The notes under the pieces: generated by a model
Database searches by the model: none
What the model was told of the DNA's origin: nothing
Seen by the model: only the letters and a program-made list of their open reading frames with translations
Origin: Bacillus sp. T3
GTDB taxonomy: Bacteria; Bacillota; Bacilli; Bacillales; Cytobacillaceae
Reading direction: 5' to 3'
DNA length: 64,000 bases
Assembly (NCBI RefSeq): GCF_033449965.1
Contig: NZ_CP137761.1
Span: 682,001-746,000, forward strand
Made by a program: the position numbers and the translations under genes
Shown here: positions 36,436-45,418 of the stretch, piece after piece
Layout: the number at the start of each line of letters is the position of its first letter
Numbering within the stretch: the stretch's first letter is position 1

Positions 36436-36912
36436 ATGAAAATCAAATTTGATCTGGTTATGCACTGGCTGTACATCATCGTTTGGGCATTGCTTGCCAT
36501 TAGTGGCTTCGCCATGACCGGAGCAAACTATGGTTGGTTATTAAATTTTGATATAGCCACTGCAGACTATGTACATCGTATATCTTCAGCCATATTTGTC
36601 ATCCTTACCCTTATGTCAATTATCTACGAAGTTATTAGAGGGATTAAGAATGAAGTGAAAAATTCAGCATGGATGGTAATAGGGAAACAGGGATACCAAC
36701 TGTTTACTTATATTACAACGTTACTATTTATCGTAACAGGAGCATTAATCTGGTTCTGTATGGAATTCGACATGTCCTTTATCAGTTTTCCGCTCCTCGT
36801 TCATGAATACTTATCCTATATCGTTCTAGCAAGTGTGATCTGGCATATTTACATGAAATGTCACATTCTATTATGGCCTAAAAAAAGAGTGGTCCAAAGG
36901 GAGGGGAAATAA
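36436..36912 (+). CDS. Four-helix b-type cytochrome-like membrane protein
   Basis: 158 aa starting 1 nt after the previous stop. Four helices with His at the right places for heme b ('MHWLY' in helix 1, 'YVHRIS' in helix 2, 'LVHEYLSY' and 'VIWHIYMKCHI' near helices 3-4), like cytochrome b561/hydrogenase or DUF4405 proteins. Could pass quinol electrons to an outside acceptor such as the cytochromes or the oxidase here. Heme binding is inferred. Confidence 0.75.
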   Translation: MKIKFDLVMHWLYIIVWALLAISGFAMTGANYGWLLNFDIATADYVHRISSAIFVILTLMSIIYEVIRGIKNEVKNSAWMVIGKQGYQLFTYITTLLFIVTGALIWFCMEFDMSFISFPLLVHEYLSYIVLASVIWHIYMKCHILLWPKKRVVQREGK

Positions 36913-36914
36913 AG

Positions 36915-37226
36915 ATGATACAAAAGCGATGGTTTAAATTATTTATCTGGTTTCTCGCTACCTTTTTCTTTTTCATGGCAAGTAGTGTCATCATTTCCAT
37001 GTATAAACCCGGCCCCTCTGAAATGGATGTGATGAACTTTATGTCAGGTATGATGGGGGCGATGGAAAACTCGATTATGGGCGTGACGATGCATGTCGAA
37101 ATGAATAGCACGATTGGGAAAATACTAGCCTTCTCTTACTATATGCTTACTCCTATCATAGCGGTCAGCATTGTAGCAGGCTTTGCGATCAGGTTTATGC
37201 GTGGGAGTGGTAGGCGTGTTCAATAA
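36915..37226 (+). CDS. Small two-helix Met-containing membrane protein
   Basis: 103 aa. Helices ~9-30 and ~72-92 around an external loop 'MDVMNFMSGMMGAMENSIMGVTMHVEM' in pieces, very rich in Met. Starts 2 nt after the cytochrome gene. No family known. Confidence 0.7.
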   Translation: MIQKRWFKLFIWFLATFFFFMASSVIISMYKPGPSEMDVMNFMSGMMGAMENSIMGVTMHVEMNSTIGKILAFSYYMLTPIIAVSIVAGFAIRFMRGSGRRVQ

Positions 37227-37560
37227 AAAGAAATTGAATTTTTGGAGATTAGCAGTCTTTTATATTGGAGCAACCGCATCGATTTTGCTTCTTTTATGGA
37301 ATTCGCCGTATAAGTCACAATCAGCGATGATGGACGGCAGCATGGGTAGTATGATGAAGAGTATGCATATGTCAAACACTACCATTTATGATTTGCTTGG
37401 TAATCCTGAGGCACAACAGGAGCAAAGTAATGATAGTGCAAGCCATCATGATAATTCGCCAGTATATAATATGGGAGTTTTAACGACAGTCATTGTTTTT
37501 CTATTGCTCCCACTTATTATTGGGGGATCCATCATACTGGCAATAATCTGGATAAAATAG
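37216..37560 (+). CDS. Small two-helix membrane protein with Met/His loop
   Basis: About 114 aa, overlapping the end of the previous gene by 11 nt. The start is uncertain among in-frame GTGs at 37201, 37207 and 37216; 37216 has GGAG ~9 nt upstream. Helices ~10-30 and ~85-110, loop with 'MMDGSMGSMMKSMHMS' and 'SASHHDNS'. Same layout as 36915. Unknown. Confidence 0.65.
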   Translation: MFNKKKLNFWRLAVFYIGATASILLLLWNSPYKSQSAMMDGSMGSMMKSMHMSNTTIYDLLGNPEAQQEQSNDSASHHDNSPVYNMGVLTTVIVFLLLPLIIGGSIILAIIWIK

Positions 37561-37569
37561 GTGATTTAA

Positions 37570-37698
37570 ATGGGTTTACTAGGTGCAATCGGACAGCAAT
37601 ATATGTTTCTATTATTGGTTCTCCTATTTTTAGGGTTTGGCTTAGGAACATGGTCAGTTATTAAATCAATCTTTGAACATGAAGAGCCTAAGGGGTGA
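37570..37698 (+). CDS. 42-aa single-helix membrane protein
   Basis: ATG 37570, 10 nt after the previous stop, GTG-rich site upstream (AGGTG). One helix ('FLLLVLLFLGFGLGTW') and a charged tail FEHEEPKG. Position inside the operon supports it; no homolog recalled. Confidence 0.6.
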   Translation: MGLLGAIGQQYMFLLLVLLFLGFGLGTWSVIKSIFEHEEPKG

Positions 37699-37782
37699 AA
37701 AAAAGCCCCAATAACCTTTGAATAGGTTAAATGATGAAATGAATCTGTATACAAAAATATATAACAATTTGGAGGAATGGAT

Positions 37783-38172
37783 ATGAGTAATGGATGGTTA
37801 AAATTAGGAGCATTTTCACTTGGAGGTTTGATCATTAGCTTTTTGATCTTAAACTTTATTTCAACGAACAACATGAATATGCAAGGAAATATGAATGGAA
37901 TGAATATGCAAGGCACGACGTCAACACAAATGAATGGCATGAACATGAATAGCATAGGCAGTATGAACAGCATGAGCAACATGAGTGGTACAAGCAGCAT
38001 GAACGGAATGAGCGGACAAACAAGCGACATTCAAACGCAATTAAATCAAATGCAAAACCAATTAAATCAAATGCAACAACAAATGCAGAATTCCAATAGC
38101 GGTAGCGGTAGTATGAGTGGCAGTGGCAGTAGTAGCGGCAGCATGAGCGGCGGCGGAATGAGCATGATGTAA
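37783..38172 (+). CDS. Met-rich repeat membrane protein 3
   Basis: 129 aa from ATG 37783 (GGAGG 7 nt upstream; ATG 37777 is too close). Helix ~6-28, then 'NNMNMQGNMNGMNMQG', MNSM/MSNM repeats, a Gln/Asn coiled-coil stretch (QTQLNQMQNQLNQMQQQMQ, ~85-103) and a Gly/Ser/Met tail. Paralog of 29683 and 34017 but with the added coiled coil. Ends before a strong terminator, upstream of the multicopper oxidase. Confidence 0.75.
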   Translation: MSNGWLKLGAFSLGGLIISFLILNFISTNNMNMQGNMNGMNMQGTTSTQMNGMNMNSIGSMNSMSNMSGTSSMNGMSGQTSDIQTQLNQMQNQLNQMQQQMQNSNSGSGSMSGSGSSSGSMSGGGMSMM

Positions 38173-38183
38173 TAATCCTAATT

Positions 38184-38233
38184 GAGGATGACTCAAAATA
38201 AAGGGCTTAGACCCTAAAGAGTCATCCTCTTTT
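38184..38233 (+). terminator. Terminator after Met-rich gene 3
   Basis: GAGGATGACTC / GAGTCATCCTC outer stem with an inner AGGGCTTAGACCCT hairpin and TTTT. Confidence 0.82.
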
Positions 38234-38280
38234 AGCATGAAATTTATTATAGATTCATTTTTTAAAGGGGTGCATATTCA

Positions 38281-39878
38281 ATGAAGAAAAAAACTTTGGC
38301 TATATTAGCGATTATTGCTCTGATCGTAATAAGTTTATCTGTTGTTACTTATATGAATAAGCATTCAAACATGAATATGGACAACATGTCAAACGATGAA
38401 ATGGATAAACAAAACGCAAGTAATTCAGCTATATCACTTAGCACACATAGCTATGCAAATAATATCGTCAGTCCAAAAACGGGTCAACCCATAAAAAAAT
38501 TCACTTTAATAGCGATGGAAGGGAAAACTGAAATCGTAAAGGGAGAATTCATGCCGATTTGGGGATATAACGGCAAAGTCCCTGGACAAGAAATTAGGGT
38601 GACACAAGGTGATTTTGTTGAGGTAACTTTAAAAAATACACTTTCTGAGCCAGTAACCATTCATTGGCATGGATATCCGCTGAATTCGGCTATGGATGGT
38701 GTACCAGGCCTTAATCAGGATGCGATAAGACAAGGGGAGAGTTTTACTTATAAATTTTCAGCAGATGTTCCAGGTACATATTGGTACCATTCTCATCAGG
38801 AAGGCTCTACTCAAGTAGATAAGGGATTGTATGGAGCTCTAATTGTTGAACCTAAAGCCTGGGAAAAGCCTGATAAAGATTTTACCTTGATCCTTGATGA
38901 GTGGGCCGAAAATAATTCTAGCATGGATTCGATGGAATCAATGCCGGGATGGGCGAAACATCCGCAACCTTTCATTCAGCTGAAGAAGCAAGTTTGGCTG
39001 AAGAAGAGAGTATGAGAGACATGTATAATATTTTTACCGTGAATGGAAAATCAGGTGAACTTATTACCCCTCTAAATGTTACTCAAGGTGATGTGGTAAG
39101 ACTTCGCTTAATTAATGCAGGTTATCGTTCTCACGCAGTACATGTACCAGGAACTGATATTAAAGTTGTCAGCACTGATGGCCAAGATATAAACGGACCA
39201 CAAGTTATTAAAGATAAACTAGTCAATCTATCACCAGGTGAAAGATATGATATTGAATTTACAGTAGATCGCAGTGAAAGCTTTTATATTGATTTTCATG
39301 ACAATAATAAATTTAATAAACAAATCAAAATTCCTGTTTATGTGGATGGTAACAGCCAAAAATTTATTACCGAGGAAATCGAAAATCCTGAGCTTCTTGA
39401 TTTTACTAACTACGGTACACCTTCTAAAGAAAGCTTTACTTTAGATATGGATTATGATGAAGTTTACGAAATTGACTTAGGGATAAAGCTAAAAAGCAAT
39501 TCATTACAATACACGCTAAACGGTGAAGTTTTTGATGAATTACCTTCACTAAAATTAACCAAAGATGATCTTGTCCAAATCACTTATACGAATAAAACCA
39601 ATGTAGACCATCCAATGCATCTGCATGGTCACTTCTTTCAAGTGATTGCTAAGAATGGTGTGGCAGTAAGTGGCGCAACTTTGTCGAAGGATACACTATT
39701 ATTAAAACCGGATGAAAGCTATACCATCGCTTTTAAGGCAGATAATCCTGGGGAATGGGTCCAGCACTGTCACGAGCTACATCACGCTGCAGCGGGAATG
39801 ATGCAAAAAATAGAATATAAGGATTTTAAATCAAACTATAGTCCAGATCCTAAAAATAATTTTAATAATCCAGAGTAA
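38281..39878 (+). CDS. Multicopper oxidase, membrane anchored (one frameshift)
   Basis: About 532 aa when restored. N-terminal helix (~5-25), Met-rich linker (NMNMDNMS), three cupredoxin domains. Copper ligands are visible: HWHGYP and YWYHSHQ in domain 1, HPMHLHGH and WVQHCHELHH at the C-terminus. One base is missing at 38944-38951 (CCGGGATGGG, expected CCGGGAATGGG), joining MESMPG to MGETSATFH. CueO/CopA-type oxidase: oxidises Cu+ to Cu2+ outside the membrane. SD AAAGGGGTG. Confidence 0.9.
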
Positions 39879-39911
39879 GCTAGATTAGTGGAAAAGAATA
39901 GAAGAACTTGC

Positions 39912-39950
39912 ATAAAACCCTCATAGAATTTTTTCTATGGGGGTTTTATA
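39912..39950 (+). terminator. Terminator after the multicopper oxidase
   Basis: ATAAAACCCTCATAG / CTATGGGGGTTTTAT stem. Confidence 0.85.
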
Positions 39951-40035
39951 GTTAATATGTACAATCCTTAGACGCTTTTACAGTATCTTCTTATTTCTAT
40001 CATTTTCATTATTTGTTCACTTTAGCCTATCTTTT

Positions 40036-40068
40036 CTTCATACCATCAACATAACTATTTACTATACT
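40036..40068 (+). promoter_or_regulatory. Direct-repeat (OmpR-type) promoter E
   Basis: CTTCATACCATCAACAT, 10 nt, TATACT, before the HMA-SulfE-cupredoxin gene. Confidence 0.65.
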
Positions 40069-40120
40069 TTAAGTAATAAGAATGAATGTTACTTATCAAC
40101 ATGAAAAGGTAGTGAAACAT

Positions 40121-41914
40121 ATGAGTATCAGAAAGGAAAAGATCAAGGTGTATGGCATGACCTGTACATCTTGCGAAAAACGTGTTGAAAGATCTTTAAA
40201 TAAATTAAGTGGCTTATTTAAGGTAAAGGCAAACTTTAGTGGCCAATTCGCTGAAATTGAATACGAGGAAGAATTGTGTAGTCTCAGTGAAATTAAGGAT
40301 GCCGTTAAACGTGCGGGCTACACTACAGAAAGCTCGAAGGATTTTAAGTTTATTGGGATTCTAGTAGTTGTAATAGCAGTGGCACTGCTCGGGATGAATA
40401 CGAGTGGCTTTAATATGGATGCAAAGCTTACCAATGCCTCTTACGCTGTGTTATTTATGGTTGGAATTCTCACCTCTATTCACTGTGTCGGCATGTGTGG
40501 CGGTATTATGCTTTCACAAAGCTTAAAAACAGAAAGTAAGAACAAATTTGATGCGATGAAGCCAGCCCTTTTTTATAATCTTGGACGAGTCGTCTCCTAC
40601 ACGATATTAGGTGGAATTGTAGGAGCAATCGGTTCGGTATTTTCACTTTCACTAACGGCTCAGGCAGGCATGCAAATCTTTGCCGGAATGTTCATGATCA
40701 TGATGGGCTTTAATATGGCGGGATTTAGTGCCTTCAGAAAGTTTCAAATAAAATTGCCCGCTGCAGTTTGCAAAATCCAAAGTAAACCGAGAACTCCGTT
40801 TTTAGTGGGATTTTTAAATGGATTAATGCCATGCGGACCATTGCAAACAATGGAAATCTTTGCTCTTGGGACAGGAAGTGCAATGGCTGGTGCATTGTCG
40901 ATGTTTATGTTTGCGTTAGGAACTGTTCCACTCATGCTAACGTTCGGAGCGGTGTCTGGATTATTAAGTAAAGGGTATACAAAGAAGCTTCTAAAATATA
41001 GTGGGGTTCTAATCATCGTATTAGGGCTTATCATGAGTAATAGAGGTTTAGCGTTAGCAGGAATGAATATTGGCCCAACTGCTTTATTAGGGAATATTGG
41101 TGCCTTTGGTACTGGAAATACGGCTTCAGCAAATGCCATTAAAGCGACTGTAAAAGATGGAGTTCAATATGTAAACATGACGGCAGATTACTCTGGTTAT
41201 AATCCAAATGAGATTTATGTTCAAAAAGGATTGCCAGTTAAATGGGTGGTCGATGGAAAAGAGTTATCAGGCTGTAATAATACGATTGTTATTCCGGACT
41301 TAAATATTCAACAGAAGCTGCAAAGCGGGTTAAACACGATTGAATTTACGCCAAAAGATAAAGATCTTGCCTTTAGCTGCTGGATGGGAATGATTCGTGG
41401 CACGATTAAGGTTGTGGATGATCTTAAAACCGTTTCCGCTTCAAACAGTGATGCATCTGCGGATGATGCTTCTGCAGGGACATCTAATGGAGGGAAAACA
41501 ACCACTCAACAGGAAAGCATTTATGGAGACGATATCACGAAAGTACCAACTGATCGCTTAGTAAAAAAAGCTGAAGTAAATGCTGCAAATGAGCAAACTA
41601 TTACGATTAAAGGGATTGGTTATGAATTAGAGCCACTTGTCCTCGTAGCAAAAATTGGTGTGCCAACCAAGATGTCTTTAGACTTAACAGAATTTGATAC
41701 TGCTGATGGAAGCTTTTCTATTTTGAATGCTGAAACTCAAGAGGTTGTGACGAAGTTTGATGGTCAAAAAGGAGTAATGGAGCTTGAGTTTTCTTTCAAT
41801 AAAGCAGGTACGTACGGAATCTATCAAGATGAACAAATAATAGGTCTAATTGAGGCCGTTGATAATTTAGATGCTGTTGATTTAGAGCAAATAAGAACTA
41901 AGTACCTCCAATAA
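40121..41914 (+). CDS. HMA - SulfE/DsbD_2 - cupredoxin fusion membrane protein
   Basis: 597 aa from ATG 40121 (AAGGTAGTG upstream; ATG 40082 has no site). HMA domain with GMTCTSC (~9-15), a six- or seven-helix domain of the sulfite-exporter/DsbD_2 type with 'HCVGMCGGIM' and 'GLMPCGPLQT' Cys motifs (~110-340), a cupredoxin_1-like domain with 'SGCNN' and 'FSCWMGM' as Cu ligands (~360-440), and a further soluble domain (~495-597). It would bind cytosolic Cu+, move it or electrons across the membrane and hand over to the outer cupredoxin site. Role inferred from parts. Confidence 0.85.
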   Translation: MSIRKEKIKVYGMTCTSCEKRVERSLNKLSGLFKVKANFSGQFAEIEYEEELCSLSEIKDAVKRAGYTTESSKDFKFIGILVVVIAVALLGMNTSGFNMDAKLTNASYAVLFMVGILTSIHCVGMCGGIMLSQSLKTESKNKFDAMKPALFYNLGRVVSYTILGGIVGAIGSVFSLSLTAQAGMQIFAGMFMIMMGFNMAGFSAFRKFQIKLPAAVCKIQSKPRTPFLVGFLNGLMPCGPLQTMEIFALGTGSAMAGALSMFMFALGTVPLMLTFGAVSGLLSKGYTKKLLKYSGVLIIVLGLIMSNRGLALAGMNIGPTALLGNIGAFGTGNTASANAIKATVKDGVQYVNMTADYSGYNPNEIYVQKGLPVKWVVDGKELSGCNNTIVIPDLNIQQKLQSGLNTIEFTPKDKDLAFSCWMGMIRGTIKVVDDLKTVSASNSDASADDASAGTSNGGKTTTQQESIYGDDITKVPTDRLVKKAEVNAANEQTITIKGIGYELEPLVLVAKIGVPTKMSLDLTEFDTADGSFSILNAETQEVVTKFDGQKGVMELEFSFNKAGTYGIYQDEQIIGLIEAVDNLDAVDLEQIRTKYLQ

Positions 41915-41925
41915 TAGGTATGAAT

Positions 41926-41955
41926 AAGCGCTTTGATATTCAAAGCGCTTTTTTC
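41926..41955 (+). terminator. Terminator after the HMA fusion gene
   Basis: AAGCGCTTTG / CAAAGCGCTT plus T6. Confidence 0.88.
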
Positions 41956-41989
41956 GAGTTTATGCAAAACCAGCAGAGTTAATTTCAAA

Positions 41990-42022
41990 GAAAAGGTGTC
42001 CCGGTTTTTACCAGGACACCTT
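41990..42022 (-). terminator. Terminator of the CopZ-like gene
   Basis: Minus strand: AAGGTGTCC / GGACACCTTTTC stem with short T run. Confidence 0.75.
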
Positions 42023-42029
42023 ATATTAA

Positions 42030-42245
42030 TTATAATACTTCGATTCCTACTACATCATAACCTGCGTCATCTAAAGCAAATTTGATATCTTCATCTTTTA
42101 CTTCCGTATTTGCATTTAGAATAGCAAAGTTTTCTTTTAAATTAACATCAACATTTGTTACTCCGTTAAGTTCAGTTAACGCGTTTGTAACATGCTTGAT
42201 GCAATGGTCACAGCTCATGCCTTCGATTAATATTTTTTTATTCAT
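42030..42245 (-). CDS. CopZ-like heavy-metal-binding protein (HMA)
   Basis: 71 aa with GMSCDHC at about residues 9-15 in a single HMA fold. A cytosolic Cu+ chaperone or buffer. Distinct from the csoR-linked copZ at 55086. Start after AGGAGG; own promoter F, terminator on the other side. Confidence 0.9.
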   Translation of the reverse strand: MNKKILIEGMSCDHCIKHVTNALTELNGVTNVDVNLKENFAILNANTEVKDEDIKFALDDAGYDVVGIEVL

Positions 42246-42318
42246 TGGGTTTTCCTCCTATTCATTGTCTAAACTAGTTTGTCATATTAATTAACAATTT
42301 AACATTGTTACTAACTCT

Positions 42319-42351
42319 ATATTAATGGATTTATATGTGGATTGTATGAAG
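42319..42351 (-). promoter_or_regulatory. Direct-repeat (OmpR-type) promoter F, CopZ-like gene
   Basis: Minus strand: CTTCATACAATCCACAT, 10 nt, TAATAT. Confidence 0.62.
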
Positions 42352-42377
42352 AAATGAAGAATGTCATATTTTAGCCA

Positions 42378-43757
42378 TTAAATGAATTCAGTTGCTTTTT
42401 TAAAATAGATCCTTACGGTGGTGCCTTTTCCTTCTATACTTTCTACGTCTATGTTTGCGTTGTGGAGCTGAATGATATTTTTGACGATGGTTAGGCCGAT
42501 ACCCGAACCTTCAATTTGGCTTCTGCTCTTGTCACCTCGATAGAGTCGTTCAAAAATGAAGGGTAAATCGTCAGCCTTAATTCCAACCCCGTTGTCACTT
42601 ACCTCTACAATAATTTTCTGATCTTCAGAGTAAAGATTAATCATAACCGTTCCATTTTCATTAGAGAATTTTAAGGCATTTGTTAATAAGTTAATAAATA
42701 CTTGTTTAAGTTTATCTTTATCTCCGGTAATATTATATTTTCCGTTTGGATGTATATAGTATTCTAATTTGATGTTTTTGTTTTCGGCAGCCATATAGTA
42801 ATCGTGACAAATATCGGTTATAAGTTCATCTAATAAGATGTCTTCATAAACCAGTTTTATGCTTTCGGCTTCAAACTCTTTTAATACATTTAAATTGTCA
42901 ATTAATCTCCCAAATCGGATGACTTCTTCATTGAGATTGTTTAATCTTTCTGTTGTAACTGGAAAAACACCATCAATCATCGCTTCTAGGTTATTTTGCA
43001 AGACATTTAAAGGCGTTCTAATCTCATGCGAAATATCCGATACTAATTTTTTGCGAAGAGCATCTTGGTAATTTAATTTTTGGGCCAATATATTAATGCT
43101 CGCTCTAAGTTTTTCCAATTCTTCCATATTGCTCGGTGTAATTGATTTCGTATTAAAATTACCCCTTGATAAGTCTTCAGACATATTTGCTACTTCTCTA
43201 ATTGGATTTGAGAACTGTTTTGAAAAATAAAGGCTTAATAATATGGTGATAACCAGAGTTAGAACTCCACTTGCGATAATGCTTTTATTAATTGAGGTTT
43301 TAAAGTTTACATCCTCTTCTGATAAAAGTACGGAGGAATACTGGCCAATTTCAATATAGCCAACTATTTTTCCATGAGATTTAATTTCAAAACTATTCGT
43401 ATTATAAACTCCATTTCCTTGCATAAACATGGACTTTAAATGGTCTCTGTTTTGGAGTTCATCTGGATTCATTCCCCAGACGACTTTTTTATCCTCATCT
43501 TTAAGGGTTAAACAATAGTTCCCCATATATGCTTCATGCATTAATTCCATCCCAGTCGTGTTCGTCCACTTTCCTTCATTGTTATAAGCATCCTCAAAGT
43601 AGGATACGATTCTTGTGAACCTTTTGTCCTGAACATCCTCCATGTATTGATTGAACTTTGTATTAACGGTAAAATTCACAAATAATGTTACGAGAAGGAT
43701 TGAAGCGACAGAGCAGCCAACAAAAAGAAAACTTAATCTTTTACGGATTGTTTGCAC
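42378..43757 (-). CDS. Sensor histidine kinase of the OmpR-type pair
   Basis: 459 aa. Two membrane helices (~8-28 and ~160-182) bracketing an external domain of ~130 residues, HAMP, HisKA with His in 'DISHEIRTPL' and HATPase with 'DNGVGI', 'GSGIGLTIV'. The last base of its regulator's stop overlaps the start. External domain contains MHEAY and MFMQGNG, but metal ligands are not obvious. Part of the 45208 to 42378 operon, behind promoter G. Confidence 0.93.
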   Translation of the reverse strand: MQTIRKRLSFLFVGCSVASILLVTLFVNFTVNTKFNQYMEDVQDKRFTRIVSYFEDAYNNEGKWTNTTGMELMHEAYMGNYCLTLKDEDKKVVWGMNPDELQNRDHLKSMFMQGNGVYNTNSFEIKSHGKIVGYIEIGQYSSVLLSEEDVNFKTSINKSIIASGVLTLVITILLSLYFSKQFSNPIREVANMSEDLSRGNFNTKSITPSNMEELEKLRASINILAQKLNYQDALRKKLVSDISHEIRTPLNVLQNNLEAMIDGVFPVTTERLNNLNEEVIRFGRLIDNLNVLKEFEAESIKLVYEDILLDELITDICHDYYMAAENKNIKLEYYIHPNGKYNITGDKDKLKQVFINLLTNALKFSNENGTVMINLYSEDQKIIVEVSDNGVGIKADDLPFIFERLYRGDKSRSQIEGSGIGLTIVKNIIQLHNANIDVESIEGKGTTVRIYFKKATEFI

Positions 43758-44443
43758 TACATTTCACCACCAAATTTATAGCCAACCTTCATGACCGTTA
43801 CCACATATTTTGGATTTCTCGTATCAGACTCAATTTTCTTTCTAATATTTTTGATATGCACATCAATTGTACGGTCATATCCTCCGAAATCTGTCCCAAA
43901 TATTTTATCAATTAGCTGTTCTCGTGATAAAACTTTTCCTTTATTTGAAGCCAAAGCAATAAGGATATCAAATTCATTAGGAGTAAACGGGATTTTTTGG
44001 TCCTGAATTTTTACCATTCTTTTTTCATAATCAATGAGGAGGTTTCCATCATTAAAAAGATAAGCAGATGTATCTCCGCCACCATTTAATCTACGAAACA
44101 GCGCATTAACCCTAGCAGTTAGCTCGCGCGGACTAAACGGTTTTATCAAATATTCATCGGCACCGATATTTAAACCTTCGATTCGATCATTTAGCGCTCC
44201 TTTAGCAGTAAGCATAAAGATATGCACATTCGAGCTTTGTCTGATAATTTTACAAATTTCTTCACCACTAATATCAGGTAGCATTAAGTCTAGGATAACT
44301 AATTGAAAGTCATTGGTTTTGAAAAGCTCAATGGCTTTAAGACCTGATGTTGTACTTTGTACGTTATATCCATCCTTCTCTAAATATCCTTTAATAACCT
44401 CCGAAACTTTTTCTTCATCCTCGACAATTAAAATATTTTTCAT
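43757..44443 (-). CDS. OmpR-family response regulator
   Basis: 228 aa. Receiver domain (phospho-Asp in 'LVILDLMLP', Lys in 'YLIKPFS') and winged-helix DNA-binding domain ('NKGKVLSREQLIDKIFG', 'VDVHIKNIRKKIE'-type, read here as TIDVHIKNIRKKI). The best candidate for binding the direct-repeat promoters, including its own promoter G. Stop overlaps the kinase start. Confidence 0.93.
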   Translation of the reverse strand: MKNILIVEDEEKVSEVIKGYLEKDGYNVQSTTSGLKAIELFKTNDFQLVILDLMLPDISGEEICKIIRQSSNVHIFMLTAKGALNDRIEGLNIGADEYLIKPFSPRELTARVNALFRRLNGGGDTSAYLFNDGNLLIDYEKRMVKIQDQKIPFTPNEFDILIALASNKGKVLSREQLIDKIFGTDFGGYDRTIDVHIKNIRKKIESDTRNPKYVVTVMKVGYKFGGEM

Positions 44444-44476
44444 GATTTCACCTCAGTAGTCTCTAAATTTTGATTC

Positions 44477-45208
44477 TTACCCCCAATAGGTAATGGTGTC
44501 TAATATTCCGATGATGATAAATAAACCTGCAGCGGATTTTTGAATTAGATTGCCGATTTTCTTACTTTTTTTCAGTAAGGCTCCATCAAGGCCAATATAG
44601 GTTACGATCCCAGCAAAAACAAGCACAGGAATCGATGTGCCAATAGCGAATACTGATGGCAGCAAGGCTCCGTATGAGGATGCTAAAACGATTGGCATTA
44701 ATGTGAAGAAAAATAAAGTAAACATCGTCGGGCAAAAAGCGATTGAAAAGCTAACACCCATTAAGAATGAACCAAGCTTTCCTTCTTTCTCTGGAGTAGG
44801 AACCCATTTTGTTAAAGTAGAAATGAATCGTAGTTTCAATATCCCAGCAAGTACAAGGCCGATGACAACAAATAATGGACCCATAAATTTTCTAAAAACA
44901 GAAAAATAGTTAGGGAGGATATCCTGGAATTCTCGACCGAGACCCCAAACAGCTAATCCTAATACGGAAAAGACGACGATTTTTCCTAAAACAAAAAATC
45001 CTATTTCAACCCATTGGCTTTTAGATTGAAGGCTGCGGTTTCCATAAAAGGTAATGGCCCCAATATTCCCTGTTAACTGACATGGTGCAAGTGCTCCGAT
45101 AAGGCCTAAGACAAGTCCAGCCAAAAGTGGAATTTGCTTTGCTTCATTTAAAATATTCAAAAAAGGAAGGCTCAGGAAATGGCTGATTTCCGATAAAATT
45201 TGATACAT
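44477..45208 (-). CDS. CcdA/DsbD-like transmembrane electron-transfer protein
   Basis: 243 aa, six helices. One Cys per half: 'LAPCQLTGN' (~41-49) and 'FCPTMFTLF' (~150-158), the inverted-repeat pattern of CcdA/DsbD_2 (sulfite exporter-like) proteins that carry reducing power outward. Cotranscribed with the two-component pair. It could reduce the nearby PCYCGC lipoprotein or the redoxin. Confidence 0.82.
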   Translation of the reverse strand: MYQILSEISHFLSLPFLNILNEAKQIPLLAGLVLGLIGALAPCQLTGNIGAITFYGNRSLQSKSQWVEIGFFVLGKIVVFSVLGLAVWGLGREFQDILPNYFSVFRKFMGPLFVVIGLVLAGILKLRFISTLTKWVPTPEKEGKLGSFLMGVSFSIAFCPTMFTLFFFTLMPIVLASSYGALLPSVFAIGTSIPVLVFAGIVTYIGLDGALLKKSKKIGNLIQKSAAGLFIIIGILDTITYWG

Positions 45209-45237
45209 AAATTTCCTCCATATAGTTTGTTCATTTC

Positions 45238-45270
45238 ATTATACTTGGATAATATGTTGAAAGTATGTGA
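45238..45270 (-). promoter_or_regulatory. Direct-repeat (OmpR-type) promoter G, regulator operon
   Basis: Minus strand: TCACATACTTTCAACAT, 10 nt, TATAAT. Suggests autoregulation. Confidence 0.62.
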
Positions 45271-45418
45271 AAGAACTCAATCCGGCCGCATACCTGCAAT
45301 GGATTCCCAAATCGTTCACATATGGTCATGAATGATAGAAAAAGGATCGATTTTGACATGAAAAATATGTCAGCAATCCATCCTTTTTAAGACTATAATT
45401 TTTAAAAATAAAGTAGGA

